The notes under the pieces are model-generated. The model was not told where the DNA came from. It did no database searches and was given only the letters and a program-made list of their open reading frames with translations. A DNA stretch of 64,000 bases from Atlanticothrix silvestris CENA357 (GTDB taxonomy: Bacteria > Cyanobacteriota > Cyanobacteriia > Cyanobacteriales > Nostocaceae), in the NCBI RefSeq assembly GCF_016056295.1, contig NZ_JAECZB010000075.1, positions 55,620 through 119,619 of the forward strand, given 5' to 3'. Positions 1-9,284 of this stretch are shown piece after piece. Each line of letters opens with the position of its first letter. Within the stretch, counting starts at the first letter, position 1. Position numbers and translations under genes: made by a program.

Positions 1-417
1 TATCCCGATTGTAGGAATGCTAATGAAATCTATACTTACGCCTGCTTTCCACGCACCAGCCGCAACAACTATTTGCATGAGCAGGCGTTTTAAAGCAGAT
101 AAATTTAATAAATCGTCTGCTAAACCAATCAAAAAAAAGCCAAGACCGCCTAAGGTGACACCCCAAATTTGCCATTCTTTTTCAGCGGGTAGATTATCAA
201 ATCCACCCAACCACCAAACAACCATTAGGGAAATGATAGTACCTGCAAAGATAGAAACTCCTCCCAGGCGTACCATTGGGTGTTTGTGGACTTTGCGATC
301 GCCAGGTTGGTCGACACGTCCACTTTTGATACCAATGTTTTTAACATCAGGAGTAGTCCAAAGAACGACTACTGCGGCGACAAGGAAGGCAATCAGATGA
401 TAAATCTGAGGAAGCAT
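1..417 (-). CDS. WecA/MraY-type glycosyl-phosphate transferase, N-terminal part (cut by window edge)
   Basis: The reverse strand is open from an ATG at 417 to the left edge (139 codons, no stop seen). The protein begins with a hydrophobic helix (about residues 5-22), then a cytoplasmic loop with R-V-D-Q-P-G-D-R-K-V-H-K-H-P, the signature before the second helix of polyprenyl-phosphate sugar-1-phosphate transferases. Further hydrophobic stretches follow, and L-A-D-D-L-L at about residue 100 matches the family's Mg-binding Asp pair. Such membrane enzymes transfer GlcNAc-1-P or a similar sugar-phosphate to undecaprenyl phosphate to start cell-wall or O-antigen glycan synthesis. It lies downstream of glyA on the same strand, separated by about 154 bp with a palindrome. 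WecA/TagO type is more likely than MraY, but the C-terminus needed to decide is outside the window. Confidence 0.85.
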   Translation of the reverse strand, partial: MLPQIYHLIAFLVAAVVVLWTTPDVKNIGIKSGRVDQPGDRKVHKHPMVRLGGVSIFAGTIISLMVVWWLGGFDNLPAEKEWQIWGVTLGGLGFFLIGLADDLLNLSALKRLLMQIVVAAGAWKAGVSIDFISIPTIGI

Positions 418-531
418 CTGTATCTTTAAATAAGTAGTTTGCTAAGACAAAAATGTGTGGAGGGAGCTTTCTACCTGATATCTACTACATCTCAAATTTT
501 TATCACTAGGAGAATTTTAAATTGGAAGTTA

Positions 532-567
532 GAAGTTATAAGTTGAAAATTTTCAACTTATAACTTC
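532..567. terminator. Perfect 36-nt palindrome after glyA
   Basis: Arms 532-549 and 550-567 are exact reverse complements (18 bp each, no spacer). It starts 5 nt past the glyA stop and has no long U tract. It may act as a terminator or mRNA 3' stabiliser, or it may simply be a member of the gene-end hairpin repeats seen elsewhere in the window (15799-15830, 36127-36156). Confidence 0.55.
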
Positions 568-571
568 TTCC

Positions 572-1855
572 TTAGACTAATGCTGCTACAGGAATTTCCA
601 AGTGGGGGTATAAGGGGAAGCGATCGCACAATGCTGCGACTCGTCGTCGACAATCTTGAGCAACTGTTTCTGAATCTGGAGCCAGCAGGCGATCGGCAAT
701 AATATCACCAATCTCGGTAAATTCTATTTCTCCCAATCCTCTTGTAGTCATTGCTGGAGAACCCAAACGCAGTCCACTAGTTACAAAAGGTGACTGCGGA
801 TCAAAGGGAACAGTATTTTTGTTTGCGGTAATATTCACTGCGCTCACTAACTGATCCGCTTGCTTACCTGTTAATCCAATAGACTGTAAATCTACTAGCA
901 TTAAATGATTGTCAGTACCATTAGATACCAGTTTTAAACCCCGGTTTTGTAGTTGGCTTGCTAAAGCACGGGCATTGTCAATAACTTGAGCCGAATAAGT
1001 TTTAAACTCTGGTTTGAGAGCTTCACCAAATGCTACTGCTTTACCAGCAATAACATGTTCTAAAGGGCCACCTTGAGTGCCAGGAAAAACTGATTTATCG
1101 AGTTTTTTACCGAGTTCGGCATCGCGGGTCAAGATTAATCCTCCCCTAGGGCCGCGGAGAGTTTTATGGGTAGTTGTTGTGACTACATCACAGTGAGGAA
1201 TTGGATCGGGGTGCAAACCAGTAGCAACTAAACCAGCGATATGAGCAATATCCGCTAGTAAATAAGCGCCGATTTCATCAGCAATGCTGCGGAATTTTAC
1301 AAAGTCAATCACACGAGGATAAGCTGAATAACCACAAATCAGCAACTTCGGACACTCCTTGAGCGCCAGTTCCCGAATTTGGTCATAGTCCAGTTGTTCT
1401 GTTTGTTGACTAACGCCATAATGACAAACTTGAAACCACTTTCCTGAGACATTCACAGGTGAACCGTGGGTTAGATGCCCTCCGTGAGACAAATCCATTC
1501 CCATGATTTTGTCTCCTGGCTCTAATAGGGTCAGGAAAACTGCAAAATTTGCCTGTGCGCCTGAGTGGGGTTGGACGTTTGCATGAGCAGCGCCAAATAG
1601 CTGTTTAGCCCGGTCAATTCCCAGTTGCTCAACTTGATCAATAAATTCACAACCGCCATAGTAGCGTTTACCAGGCAATCCCTCGGCATATTTATTTGTC
1701 AATACCGAACCTTGAGCAGCAAGTACCGCAGCAGAAGTAAAATTTTCACTAGCAATTAACTCCAAGTGGTCGCGTTGACGTTGTAGTTCTTGGTTGAGTA
1801 ATTGCGCGATCGCGGGATCTGAGTTAGCCAAAAAGTCTGAATTAGTCTTAGTCAC
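572..1855 (-). CDS. glyA: Serine hydroxymethyltransferase
   Basis: This 427-residue PLP enzyme interconverts serine and glycine with tetrahydrofolate and feeds one-carbon units to purine, thymidylate and methionine synthesis in the cytosol. The whole fold-type I sequence is present: L-I-A-S-E-N-F near residue 33, S-H-G-G-H-L-T-H-G near 123, and the PLP-lysine motif [16 protein letters not shown] with Lys about 231. Length is normal. The start is GTG at 1855, with AAGGA about 10 nt upstream on the coding strand. It is followed on the same strand by the WecA-like gene, but the palindrome between them suggests separate transcripts. Confidence 0.97.
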   Translation of the reverse strand: MTKTNSDFLANSDPAIAQLLNQELQRQRDHLELIASENFTSAAVLAAQGSVLTNKYAEGLPGKRYYGGCEFIDQVEQLGIDRAKQLFGAAHANVQPHSGAQANFAVFLTLLEPGDKIMGMDLSHGGHLTHGSPVNVSGKWFQVCHYGVSQQTEQLDYDQIRELALKECPKLLICGYSAYPRVIDFVKFRSIADEIGAYLLADIAHIAGLVATGLHPDPIPHCDVVTTTTHKTLRGPRGGLILTRDAELGKKLDKSVFPGTQGGPLEHVIAGKAVAFGEALKPEFKTYSAQVIDNARALASQLQNRGLKLVSNGTDNHLMLVDLQSIGLTGKQADQLVSAVNITANKNTVPFDPQSPFVTSGLRLGSPAMTTRGLGEIEFTEIGDIIADRLLAPDSETVAQDCRRRVAALCDRFPLYPHLEIPVAALV

Positions 1856-2348
1856 TTAAACTATCCTTGTGGAAATTTGTGCAATAGTTGATTTTGGCTG
1901 GTTACAGCATTTACCGTAACAGCCCATATTGATTATTTAAATACCAACCTGAAGAAGGTATTTAATGATCATAATTTCCCTAATATCAAATTCATTAGCT
2001 CCATCGTTAATTTTATAGGAATGCAATGGATACCACTGGCTGCCCCTGGTAATCTTTGGCGTAAAAGTTTATGTATGACTTTTTACTAAAGAATCTAATC
2101 ATATTAGATACACCACATACAATAAATAATAGATGAAGGTTTAGTTGGCGATTTTTAATTACTACCCCCATTGTTGCCGAAAAGAGCGTCAAAATAAACT
2201 CCCAGGTGTCCTCCGCGATCGCAAATTTCCATAATTCCCATCTACAGCTTCATCTCAACCTACCTGAAGTCACTTTTGGGAAGAATATTAAGCATATCTC
2301 CTCTTGACAAAATGCGGGTAATAATGAGGATTTATAAGGAGGGATTGG
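1856..2348. other. Intergenic spacer between divergent glyA and a small Cys-rich gene
   Basis: This 493-bp AT-rich region must hold two divergent promoters. It has one clear dyad, TAAATACC at 1938-1945 with its exact complement at 1957-1964 (8 bp, 11-nt loop), about 83 nt upstream of glyA, and a HIP1 octamer near 2216. No further gene was recognised. Confidence 0.5.
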
Positions 2349-2546
2349 ATGCTAGTCATTTTAACGGACAATCAAATCTTCGCCCCTGAGCAAGTTTGCC
2401 AGTCGTGTTTACTTGCTGATGGTAGCGGTCAACCCCGTTGGCGTGGAGGTAAACTCTATTGTGGTCATGCCATCCGCAAACTCACAGAACAGCAACCAGC
2501 CCAGTATGAATGTATGATGGGCTTTCGCATCGCTCACATAGAATAA
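2349..2546 (+). CDS. Small conserved Cys-rich protein, function unknown
   Basis: A 65-residue ORF with a very strong Shine-Dalgarno (AAGGAGGG at about 2337-2344) 4-5 nt before the ATG, which supports translation. The sequence has C-Q-S-C-L at about residues 17-20, then Y-C-G-H near residue 38 and a further Cys near 55, so a small zinc-ribbon-like or redox site is possible. It has no membrane segment. It looks like one of the small conserved cyanobacterial proteins without assigned function, and I do not recognise a named family. It is followed 81 bp later by the Tic20-like gene on the same strand and may be co-transcribed with it. Confidence 0.75.
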   Translation: MLVILTDNQIFAPEQVCQSCLLADGSGQPRWRGGKLYCGHAIRKLTEQQPAQYECMMGFRIAHIE

Positions 2547-2627
2547 TCAAATTTCCTAGCAAGACCAAGTAACTGCGTTATCCTAGGCTCAAGTAACTCT
2601 CTAAATTTAGCCACAGGAGAACGCATA

Positions 2628-3104
2628 ATGACTTGGCGTGGGTCTACAACAATTAAAGATAGAATTTTTGCTTGTTTACCTTATTTGCTTCCCATAATTG
2701 AGGTTTTTGCTTTTGGCCAATTTCTAATAGCACAGTTTCCACCTCTGCTAGTGCTGTTTCTGCCCCTAATGCCGTTGCTAAGGATTTATTATGGCGTTCG
2801 TTATGCAGGACTGATTATTTTCTTTGCTTTATGGATTTTAGTAGTAAGAAACGAAAAAATTAGCCATTTTATTCGTTTCAACACTATGCAAGCAATCCTT
2901 TTGGACATTGTTATATTTTTATTCAGTATCCTAACTGATGTTGTTGGTCTAATTCCTAGTGGTGGTTTTGCTATCCAAACTCTATCTACAACAATTTTTA
3001 TAGGAATTTTAGCAGCTGTTGCATATTCGGTTGTCCAGTCCATAATGGGGCGTTATGCAGAAATTCCGGCAATTTCTGATGCAGTTTATATGCAAGTGCG
3101 CTAG
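2628..3104 (+). CDS. Tic20/Ycf60-like membrane protein
   Basis: A 158-residue integral membrane protein with about four hydrophobic helices (roughly residues 12-30, 38-55, 58-75 and 86-150 containing two). The block R-F-N-T-M-Q-A-I-L-L-D-I after the third segment and the C-terminal A-E-I-P-A-I-S-D-A-V-Y are typical of the Tic20 family. In chloroplasts Tic20 is part of the inner-envelope protein translocon; the role of cyanobacterial homologues is not settled. AGGAG precedes the ATG by 8 nt. It converges with the FAH-family gene, with only 3 bp between stop codons. Confidence 0.88.
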   Translation: MTWRGSTTIKDRIFACLPYLLPIIEVFAFGQFLIAQFPPLLVLFLPLMPLLRIYYGVRYAGLIIFFALWILVVRNEKISHFIRFNTMQAILLDIVIFLFSILTDVVGLIPSGGFAIQTLSTTIFIGILAAVAYSVVQSIMGRYAEIPAISDAVYMQVR

Positions 3105-3107
3105 GGT

Positions 3108-3881
3108 TTAATAGGCTGCTACTGTGTTTTCTAGACGACCAATGCCTTCAATTTCAATACGGACACGATCGCCTCGATGCAACGGCCCGACACCCAACGG
3201 TGTACCAGTTAGTACTACATCTCCAGGTAGTAATGTCATCACTTGGCTAATATAGGACACTAGAACATCCGGGGGAAACACCATCTGATCAATACAAGCA
3301 GATTGCACAGGATTAGCATTTTCATTCAAAAAAGTCTGTAATCTGGCTCCAGGATTTAATTCTCGGACAATCCAAGGGCCTAGGGGACAGAAAGTATCAA
3401 AACCTTTGGCTCTAGTCCATTGACTATCTTTTTGCTGTAAATCCCGTGCTGTCACATCATTAGCGATGGTATAACCCCAGATTTTAGTTTGGGCTTCCTC
3501 TGGTGTGCAATTAAAGGCGCGATCGCCAATCACTAATGCTAACTCACCTTCGTAATCTACCCGTTGCGACTGGAGAGGATATTTAATTTCGGTTTCTGAC
3601 GCAATCACAGATGTCGGTGGTTTGAGAAAGAGTAACGGCTCACTTGGGACTGAAGTTCCCATTTCAGCTGCATGATCTGCATAATTCTTACCTACCGCCA
3701 CAATTTTTGACGGAGCGCAGGGAGGAAGAATTTGGTAGTTGTCTGGTTCTAAATTTAAATCTGTGGGTTGCCCTTGCAACCAGGGTGGAGCATCCAGCAC
3801 CTGCACACTAAGGGATAGTTGTAGCAACCCATAGTAAATCTTTCCTTCTAAATTTTGAACTCGCACATAGCGCTGCGCCAT
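3108..3881 (-). CDS. Fumarylacetoacetate hydrolase (FAH) family protein
   Basis: A 257-residue cytosolic enzyme with the FAH fold. The divalent-metal ligands are visible: D-Y-E-G-E-L-A (Glu about 111 and 113) and N-D-V-T-A-R-D (Asp about 142). K-N-Y-A-D-H-A-A-E near residue 65 and the C-terminal L-L-P-G-D-V-V-L-T-G-T-P are also typical. Family members hydrolyse or decarboxylate 2-keto or 1,3-diketo acids, for example acylpyruvates or oxaloacetate; the substrate cannot be read from sequence. No aromatic-degradation genes lie nearby, so a housekeeping acylpyruvase or oxaloacetate decarboxylase role is more likely than a catabolic one. Confidence 0.92.
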   Translation of the reverse strand: MAQRYVRVQNLEGKIYYGLLQLSLSVQVLDAPPWLQGQPTDLNLEPDNYQILPPCAPSKIVAVGKNYADHAAEMGTSVPSEPLLFLKPPTSVIASETEIKYPLQSQRVDYEGELALVIGDRAFNCTPEEAQTKIWGYTIANDVTARDLQQKDSQWTRAKGFDTFCPLGPWIVRELNPGARLQTFLNENANPVQSACIDQMVFPPDVLVSYISQVMTLLPGDVVLTGTPLGVGPLHRGDRVRIEIEGIGRLENTVAAY

Positions 3882-3958
3882 AACCTTGATTAGTATCCTT
3901 TTGTCTGCGATTAAAAACTGATAAGGGGTAACACAACATTCAGTTCATAGTGGAGGTT

Positions 3959-4090
3959 TTAGAAACCAATAGCTATAAACTCCATTTGGCTAGCATACCC
4001 TTTGGGTAAACTGATAGCTTGATCAATTTGCTGCTGTTCACCAAAAGTTAGATTCTCACTTTCATCAACAAGTCTGTAGACTTTCTGCAA
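3959..4090 (-). pseudogene. Possible short coding remnant without a normal start
   Basis: The reverse strand has a frame of 43 codons ending at a TAA at 3959-3961, readable from a TTG at 4088-4090 (open to about 4111, then a stop). The peptide is polar and protein-like (V-Y-R-L-V-D-E-S-E-N-L-T-F-G-E-Q-Q-Q-I-D, then a short C-terminus), unlike random AT-rich translation. No Shine-Dalgarno or ATG is present. It may be the decayed end of a gene. Function unknown. Confidence 0.25.
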
Positions 4091-4352
4091 AGAGACAGTT
4101 TGGTCTTACAAAACCACTGAGGTGAGCAATCAGTTAGTTGTGGTGAATTAGCACTCCGCTTTTTAGTTACCCGCAGATAGCTTCTTATTAAAGATGCAAA
4201 TTTCGGCGGATTAAGCTAATGATCCAAATTGAAAACTGGTAAGATTATAGTTCCTTGTTGCTTCAGATGTTGATTAATACTAGTATTTTCTATCAAAAAA
4301 CTTGTATAGATCAGCACAAGTAACCATTCTGTCCATAAGGATACTTAAAATC

Positions 4353-4700
4353 ATGTCCACATTTTACGAAACAATATACATTCTGCGTCCTGATCTGGGA
4401 GACGAACAAGTAGAGCAAGCAATTGCAAAATATCAAAACTTGCTCCAAGAGCAAGGTGCTGAAGATATCCAAATTCAAAATCGTGGTAAGCGCCGTCTTG
4501 CTTATGAGATTAAAAAGAATCGAGATGGTATCTACATCCAGATGAACTATACTAGTCCTGGAAATGCCATTGCGCCTATGGAACGGGCAATGCGTTTAAG
4601 CGAAGAAGTGATTCGCTACATGACAATTAAACAGGAACTTCCAAGCGAAGAAAAAGCAGAAAGCCCTGCTGTACCTGCACCTATACCTGCATCTGCTTAA
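4353..4700 (+). CDS. rpsF: 30S ribosomal protein S6
   Basis: A 115-residue S6 protein: [10 protein letters not shown] at the N-terminus, [10 protein letters not shown] in the middle and R-Y-M-T-I-K near residue 95, followed by an Ala/Pro/Glu-rich tail. S6 binds 16S rRNA with S18 in the platform of the small subunit. The upstream frame is open to 4302, but AAGGA at about 4339-4343 and the start of homology at M-S-T-F-Y-E-T make the ATG at 4353 the likely start. The gene is monocistronic here, with a strong hairpin after the stop. The preceding spacer (3882-4352) holds its promoter and the remnant noted above. Confidence 0.96.
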   Translation: MSTFYETIYILRPDLGDEQVEQAIAKYQNLLQEQGAEDIQIQNRGKRRLAYEIKKNRDGIYIQMNYTSPGNAIAPMERAMRLSEEVIRYMTIKQELPSEEKAESPAVPAPIPASA

Positions 4701-4717
4701 GATAAGTCTTGAGTAAC

Positions 4718-4754
4718 TAGTGTTGATGAGTCGTATTGCGGCTCATCAACACTA
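4718..4754 (+). terminator. Terminator-like hairpin after rpsF
   Basis: Perfect 13-bp stem (4718-4730 with 4742-4754) and an 11-nt loop, 18 nt after the rpsF stop. The following bases are C-A5 rather than T-rich, so it may act as a weak or processed 3' end. Confidence 0.65.
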
Positions 4755-4984
4755 CAAAAAGAACACATAAGAAAGGATTTCTTCCTTGGGAAGACTAGCG
4801 ATGTTAAGTTTTCCGGGCTTCAATACTCAGTATTGATTAAAATAAATCTAAAAAATTTTTTACCTTTGACCTTTTTTATGCGTCGGTTGGGAATGCTAAA
4901 TTAACAAGTACTTGCCAAAGGCAGTACTATCGCTGTTATACCTAAAATTTGGACAAGATACGTTAATGGGAGCTGTAAGCCACT

Positions 4985-5536
4985 GTGAGCCAAACTGACA
5001 CACCCAACATTCAAGCTCTCTCTACAGAAGTGTCGCAGCTTCGCCAAGAGTTGCAACTTCGTGATCAATTAGTGCAACAGTTATCTCAAGAACTCTTCCG
5101 CTTGGTGAAGGGTAATGCTAATTTTATACCTCAGCGCTCCCAACCTGAACTCAATATGAGTCAGTTGCAGGCGTTGCGAGAACAATTGCAAGCTGTCGAG
5201 CAGCAGGTAACATTTTACCAAGAACAAATTACTACTCGTGATGCCGAAATTTACCAACTACGGCAGTCAGTCCAAGAACTAACCGATCGCAGTCGGATGT
5301 TGGAACAAGTAGTACAAGAGTTACCACAAATTTACCGCCGTAAATTTGAGGAGCGCATGACACCTGTGAGAGAAAAAGTAGCAATCCTACAACGTGAAAA
5401 CCGCCAACTTCAGGCAGAGTTGCAAAGTGTAAGTTATCGATTGGCGCTTAAAACCCGTAATTCTAGTCACAGTGGTATTGACTTACCCAATTTTCCCCGC
5501 CCGATATCCAATCAAAATAATATTTCTACTGTGTAA
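4985..5536 (+). CDS. Coiled-coil protein, function unknown
   Basis: A 183-residue protein starting at GTG 4985. Residues about 10-155 are almost entirely heptad-rich and Gln/Glu/Leu/Arg-rich (S-Q-L-R-Q-E-L, L-R-E-Q-L-Q-A-V-E-Q-Q, L-Q-R-E-N-R-Q-L-Q-A-E-L), predicting long alpha-helical coiled coil. The last ~30 residues are Ser/Asn/Pro-rich and disordered. There is no signal peptide or membrane helix, so it is probably a cytoplasmic structural or scaffold protein. I do not recognise a named family. It stands alone between rpsF and a large spacer. Confidence 0.8.
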   Translation: MSQTDTPNIQALSTEVSQLRQELQLRDQLVQQLSQELFRLVKGNANFIPQRSQPELNMSQLQALREQLQAVEQQVTFYQEQITTRDAEIYQLRQSVQELTDRSRMLEQVVQELPQIYRRKFEERMTPVREKVAILQRENRQLQAELQSVSYRLALKTRNSSHSGIDLPNFPRPISNQNNISTV

Positions 5537-6151
5537 AATATCTGAGACTGTAATCACATAAATACTAGTTCGTAATTTAGGGCGGAATACCAGCGCCTAG
5601 CTTTAGCGATGGCCTAGGAATTATGAATTATGCTCAGTTGTGTAATATCACAGATATAGTTTTAGCTATAAATTTGGCAACTAAATCACTTCTAACCCTA
5701 AGTGATCATATTACAAATAATTTTAAATTAAACAAGTATGCTGACGCTGTTTAGCAATCGCAAGACAATGTTTTTTGGTCTATTAAAACTATACATTGCC
5801 TGATATTGACTTAGCTGTGTAGCATCAGCATTAATACTGGAGGGCATTTAACCTCCTCAAATCTCTATCAGCTACGTAACTGGTGCAGTTTGGGTAGCAA
5901 AGGAGTGAAATTTGCTTTGGCTATATCCCACTGCACCTGCTTTAACTAACATCAGCGTCCAACAGTTAGATTAATTCATCTGTCATTGATATTGCTGTGC
6001 TGCAAAGCGATTCTCTAACTTCACTACTATTGTTTTTGTGTCTGAAAAATCCAGATTGCGATCGCTGGTGATGGGAAAAAACTCTGAACGATTGTTAATA
6101 ATTGTGAAGATTATCCTAGATCACCATACATTTTTCTGTGATGATAAAAAG
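5537..6151. other. 615-bp spacer between convergent genes with a long imperfect hairpin
   Basis: No convincing gene. It contains a GGAGG/CCTCC dyad (about 5840-5857) and directly after it a 56-nt hairpin (5882-5937) with 19 base pairs interrupted by small bulges. See the separate entry for the hairpin. Confidence 0.5.
5882..5937. ncRNA. Candidate structured RNA or bidirectional terminator
   Basis: Stem segments: 5882-5889 with 5930-5937 (8 bp), 5892-5894 with 5927-5929 (3 bp), 5895-5898 with 5920-5923 (4 bp) and 5899-5902 with 5915-5918 (4 bp), with a 12-nt loop. There is no U tract on either side, so this is not a standard intrinsic terminator. No known RNA family was recognised. Confidence 0.35.
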
Positions 6152-6505
6152 CTAGCTTGCTAGCACCAGACTGCGATCATCGACGTTAATGAAGATATCC
6201 TCGTAAGTGTCAAAAATTTCAAACACTGAATCTAGTTGGGTCAGTTCCAAAATTAACCGCACAGGGGCTTGCACATTGCAAAGCACTAGACGGCAGCCAG
6301 TCTGGCGCGCAGTCGTTAGACCCTTAACCAGTGGGACTAATCCCGAACTATCCATAAAATCTACCTCTGCTAGATCAATAACCCAGAGTTGATGAGGCTG
6401 GGGCACTATATCAACCATTTGTTCGCTCAAAGCCATACCACCCTGTAGATCGATGCTTCCCTGGGGCTTAAATAAAACCACTTGCAATTCTTGTGAAATA
6501 GTCAT
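6152..6505 (-). CDS. STAS-domain anti-sigma-factor antagonist
   Basis: A single 117-residue STAS domain. The phosphorylation motif M-D-S-S-G-L is present (Ser 53/54) after the beta-strand W-V-I-D-L-A-E-V-D-F, and the protein has the usual SpoIIAA-like length. Such proteins bind and titrate an anti-sigma or serine-kinase partner in a phosphorylation-dependent partner switch. No kinase or PP2C phosphatase partner lies adjacent; the PP2C gene at 15 kb is too far to assume a link. Transcribed alone. Confidence 0.9.
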   Translation of the reverse strand: MTISQELQVVLFKPQGSIDLQGGMALSEQMVDIVPQPHQLWVIDLAEVDFMDSSGLVPLVKGLTTARQTGCRLVLCNVQAPVRLILELTQLDSVFEIFDTYEDIFINVDDRSLVLAS

Positions 6506-6956
6506 GTATTTAAGTCGGTAGTTGAAACATTTAACAAAAGCAAAAACTCGACATCAATACTGATGAGGTTTCAAGAGCAAAATTACTGTTTCATTCACAA
6601 TATTTGGAAATTTACAGCCCTGCAATTGATTAATTTTGAGTCAGTATTTATGCCGTATAATTTATGTTAACTTTCATAAATATATGCATAAACGCTGAAG
6701 AATTTCGGTATCAAACGTATCTTTTACTAGACTTTTATATTTATCCTGGATATTTATAAATTTTTTATAAATACTTGTTGTTTTTGGTACTTAAGTATGT
6801 AGTTGTGTTATTAATCGATTAACAGGTGATCGTCAATACTCATTAAGTAATAAATAATATAAATCATTAGATATACATAGTGGCTTGATTGACACCCCAG
6901 CCACAAACGAGCCAAGATATAGTAAACGTAAAAAATTGTAAAGGCGGCGGTGCGGG
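6506..6956. other. Intergenic spacer, AT-rich
   Basis: About 450 bp between divergent STAS and DedA genes. Nothing beyond strongly AT-rich sequence was recognised. Confidence 0.5.
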
Positions 6957-7586
6957 ATGTCTCTTGATCTGATTTCACTAGAGAACATCCAGGAATTTGC
7001 TCATCAATACGGCTACTGGGCAATTTTTCTGGGAATTTTGCTAGAAAATTTAGGCATTCCTCTTCCTGGAGAAACTGTTACCTTAGTGGGTGGGTTTCTA
7101 GCTGGCAGTGATGAACTAAGTTATTGGTTAGTCCTCACCGATGCGGTTGCGGGTGCAGTAATTGGTGGTGCTTGTGGCTATTGGATTGGTAGGCTTGGCG
7201 GTTGGTCTTTTCTGTTACAAGTAGGCAGACTCTTCCGGATTTCGGAAGAGCGATTGTTAAGTATCAAAGAACAATTTAGTCAAAACGCTGCTAAAGCTGT
7301 ATTTTTCGGACGATTTTTTGCATTGCTGCGAATTTTTGCTGCACCACTAGCTGGTATAGCTGAAATGCCTTTTGGAAAATTCTTTTTGTACAACTTAGCA
7401 GGAGCGGCCACTTGGGCTAGTGCAATGGTGACATTAGCTTTTTTTGCTGGCAGAGTTGTCTCTTTAGAACAATTAGTGGCGTGGGTAAGCCAATTTGCGA
7501 TCGCGGCTTTACTGATTCTGGTTGCTTTGATTGCTATACCTTTATGGTGGGAATCCCGCCAAGTTAAACGTGCAACAGGAGAATAG
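6957..7586 (+). CDS. DedA family membrane protein
   Basis: A 209-residue inner-membrane protein of the DedA/VTT superfamily. Motifs: E-N-L-G-I-P-L-P-G-E near residue 30, G-G-A-C-G-Y-W-I-G-R-L-G-G near 70, and F-F-G-R-F-F-A-L-L-R-I-F-A-A-P-L-A-G near 117, the conserved arginine-bearing re-entrant region. Four to five hydrophobic segments, the last ending at about residue 200. DedA proteins are involved in lipid carrier or phospholipid translocation and membrane homeostasis; the substrate here is unknown. It converges with argG. The intervening 55 bp carries GAGTTAGGAG/CTCCTAACTC arms, which can form a hairpin. Confidence 0.93.
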   Translation: MSLDLISLENIQEFAHQYGYWAIFLGILLENLGIPLPGETVTLVGGFLAGSDELSYWLVLTDAVAGAVIGGACGYWIGRLGGWSFLLQVGRLFRISEERLLSIKEQFSQNAAKAVFFGRFFALLRIFAAPLAGIAEMPFGKFFLYNLAGAATWASAMVTLAFFAGRVVSLEQLVAWVSQFAIAALLILVALIAIPLWWESRQVKRATGE

Positions 7587-7641
7587 TTAGGAGTTAGGAG
7601 CGAAATAAAAAATTTAACTTATTAGCTCCTAACTCCAACTT
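7587..7641. repeat. Gene-end hairpin repeat between dedA and argG
   Basis: The 55-bp spacer between the convergent stops carries the arms TAGGAG(T) and CTCCTA around an AT-rich loop, with further AACTTC/GTTAG heptamer-like units. It resembles the other gene-end palindromes in this window and could terminate both transcripts. Confidence 0.4.
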
Positions 7642-8844
7642 CTAACCCCTAGTGTGCTGTGCCCAAATACGAGTGGGTAATCCCCAAACGTAGATAAAAC
7701 CCTCAGCAGCTTTGTGGTCAAATTGATCTTCAGAACCGTAGGTAGCCAAGTCGGGGCTATAAAGTGAATTGTCACTCCAACGCCCAACTATGGAGATATT
7801 ACCTTTAAAAAGTTTTACTCGCACGATTCCCGACACTCGCTCTTGCGTCTTTTGGATAAATGCATCCAGTGCATTTTTGAGTGGACTGTACCACAAACCG
7901 TTATAGACAATTTGGGTATAAGTTTCTTCAATCCCTCGTTTGTAGTGGCTGACATCTGCTGTTAAAGTCAGGCTTTCTAAATCTCGGTGTGCTTGAATCA
8001 GCACTAACATAGCTGGTGATTCGTAAATTTCTCTGGATTTAATACCCACCAAGCGGTTTTCTATCATGTCTATTCGCCCGATACCATGATTTCCCGCTAC
8101 CTGATTGAGTTGTTCAATCAGTTCAACTGGCTTTTGGGGTGTACCGTTAAGGGTGGTAGGAATACCTTCGTTAAACCCAATTTCGATATACTCTGGCTCG
8201 TTGGGAGTGTCAGCAATTGCTTTAGTCATCTCATAAATTTCTTCTGGTGGCTCAACTGTTGGATCTTCCAACACACCAGCTTCAATGCTACGACCAAGCA
8301 AATTCTTATCAATGCTGTAGGGAGAAGATTTTTTAACTGGCGAGGGGATACCAAACTTTTCACCATAGGCGATAGTTTCCTCACGGCTCATCCCCCATTC
8401 TCTGGCTGGTGCGAGGATCTTCAGGTTTGGGTTCAGGGCGGTGACAGAGACATCAAAGCGAACCTGATCATTACCCTTACCAGTGCAACCATGAGCGATC
8501 GCATCAGCACCATACTTTTGGGCAGTTTCTACTAAAATTTTGGCAATTAATGGACGTGCAAGAGCAGTTCCTAGGGGATAGCGATTTTCATAAAGGGCAT
8601 TGGCTTGAATCGCAAAAAAGGCATAATCTTTAACAAAGCTGTCTTTCACATCCGCCACTAGGGATTCACTTGCACCCGATTTCAAAGCTTTTTCTCGGAT
8701 TGGTTCTAACTCATCTCCCTGACCTAAATCTGCTGCTAAAGTAATCACCTCTTCTACACCCCACTCATGCTTGAGGTAAGGGATGCAAACAGAAGTATCA
8801 ACTCCGCCAGAATATGCCAGGACAACCTTTTTGGCGCGACCCAT
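7642..8844 (-). CDS. argG: Argininosuccinate synthase
   Basis: Joins citrulline and aspartate with ATP, the penultimate step of arginine synthesis. From the chosen start the protein is 400 residues, the normal family length, beginning [11 protein letters not shown]. The N-type ATP pyrophosphatase loop S-G-G-V-D-T-S is at residues 12-18, and [12 protein letters not shown] lies near 115. The frame also has an ATG four codons upstream at 8856, but the codons after it contain GGAG (complement of 8851-8854) exactly 6 nt before the ATG at 8844, so the second ATG is the better start. Confidence 0.96.
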   Translation of the reverse strand: MGRAKKVVLAYSGGVDTSVCIPYLKHEWGVEEVITLAADLGQGDELEPIREKALKSGASESLVADVKDSFVKDYAFFAIQANALYENRYPLGTALARPLIAKILVETAQKYGADAIAHGCTGKGNDQVRFDVSVTALNPNLKILAPAREWGMSREETIAYGEKFGIPSPVKKSSPYSIDKNLLGRSIEAGVLEDPTVEPPEEIYEMTKAIADTPNEPEYIEIGFNEGIPTTLNGTPQKPVELIEQLNQVAGNHGIGRIDMIENRLVGIKSREIYESPAMLVLIQAHRDLESLTLTADVSHYKRGIEETYTQIVYNGLWYSPLKNALDAFIQKTQERVSGIVRVKLFKGNISIVGRWSDNSLYSPDLATYGSEDQFDHKAAEGFIYVWGLPTRIWAQHTRG

Positions 8845-8850
8845 TGGTTT

Positions 8851-8854
8851 CTCC
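8851..8854 (-). promoter_or_regulatory. Shine-Dalgarno deciding the argG start
   Basis: GGAG on the coding strand, 6 nt upstream of the ATG at 8844. It overlaps the alternative upstream ATG (8856), which has no comparable site before it. Confidence 0.6.
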
Positions 8855-8856
8855 AT

Positions 8857-9284
8857 TTAGGAAAACAAAGAATGAGTCATTATTATATCTAACTAATACA
8901 CGTATATTTTCTTGAGACGTGGCTTACTCGGCAGTTTGGCTGACGCTGTACAACGCAACCCATCTGAGTTAATCACCGGATGATGTTCCTCAAGAATTTG
9001 AAAATTTGTCAAAATTTGACAACAAAGCGATTACTTTAATCATAAAGCTATTGTATTTAACTTCATCAGGTATCAATTTCTCTAAATCTTACTAACTCAG
9101 CATTTAAGTAAGTAAGTATTTATCAAACTTTCTAAACCTCTTCTATGGCAGTAATTTCACAAGCAGCCCAATTTTATTTAACCATTTGTTTTATATTCCT
9201 TAACCTTTGGTAGTTGATTGAAAGCTTATTAAATTTAAGTGAGTTTAGGTAACTATTTACTTTTTTGTTTTGGAGTATTTCGTG
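8857..9284. other. Intergenic spacer between divergent argG and the PEP-CTERM gene
   Basis: It contains the dyad TTGTCAAA-A-TTTGACAA at 9006-9022, an operator-like palindrome about 150 bp upstream of argG. Otherwise AT-rich with no gene recognised. Confidence 0.45.

Noticed and set aside
17..400. 127-codon plus-strand frame at the left edge
   Set aside because: It is a shadow of the minus-strand WecA/MraY-type gene, which has clear motifs and helices.
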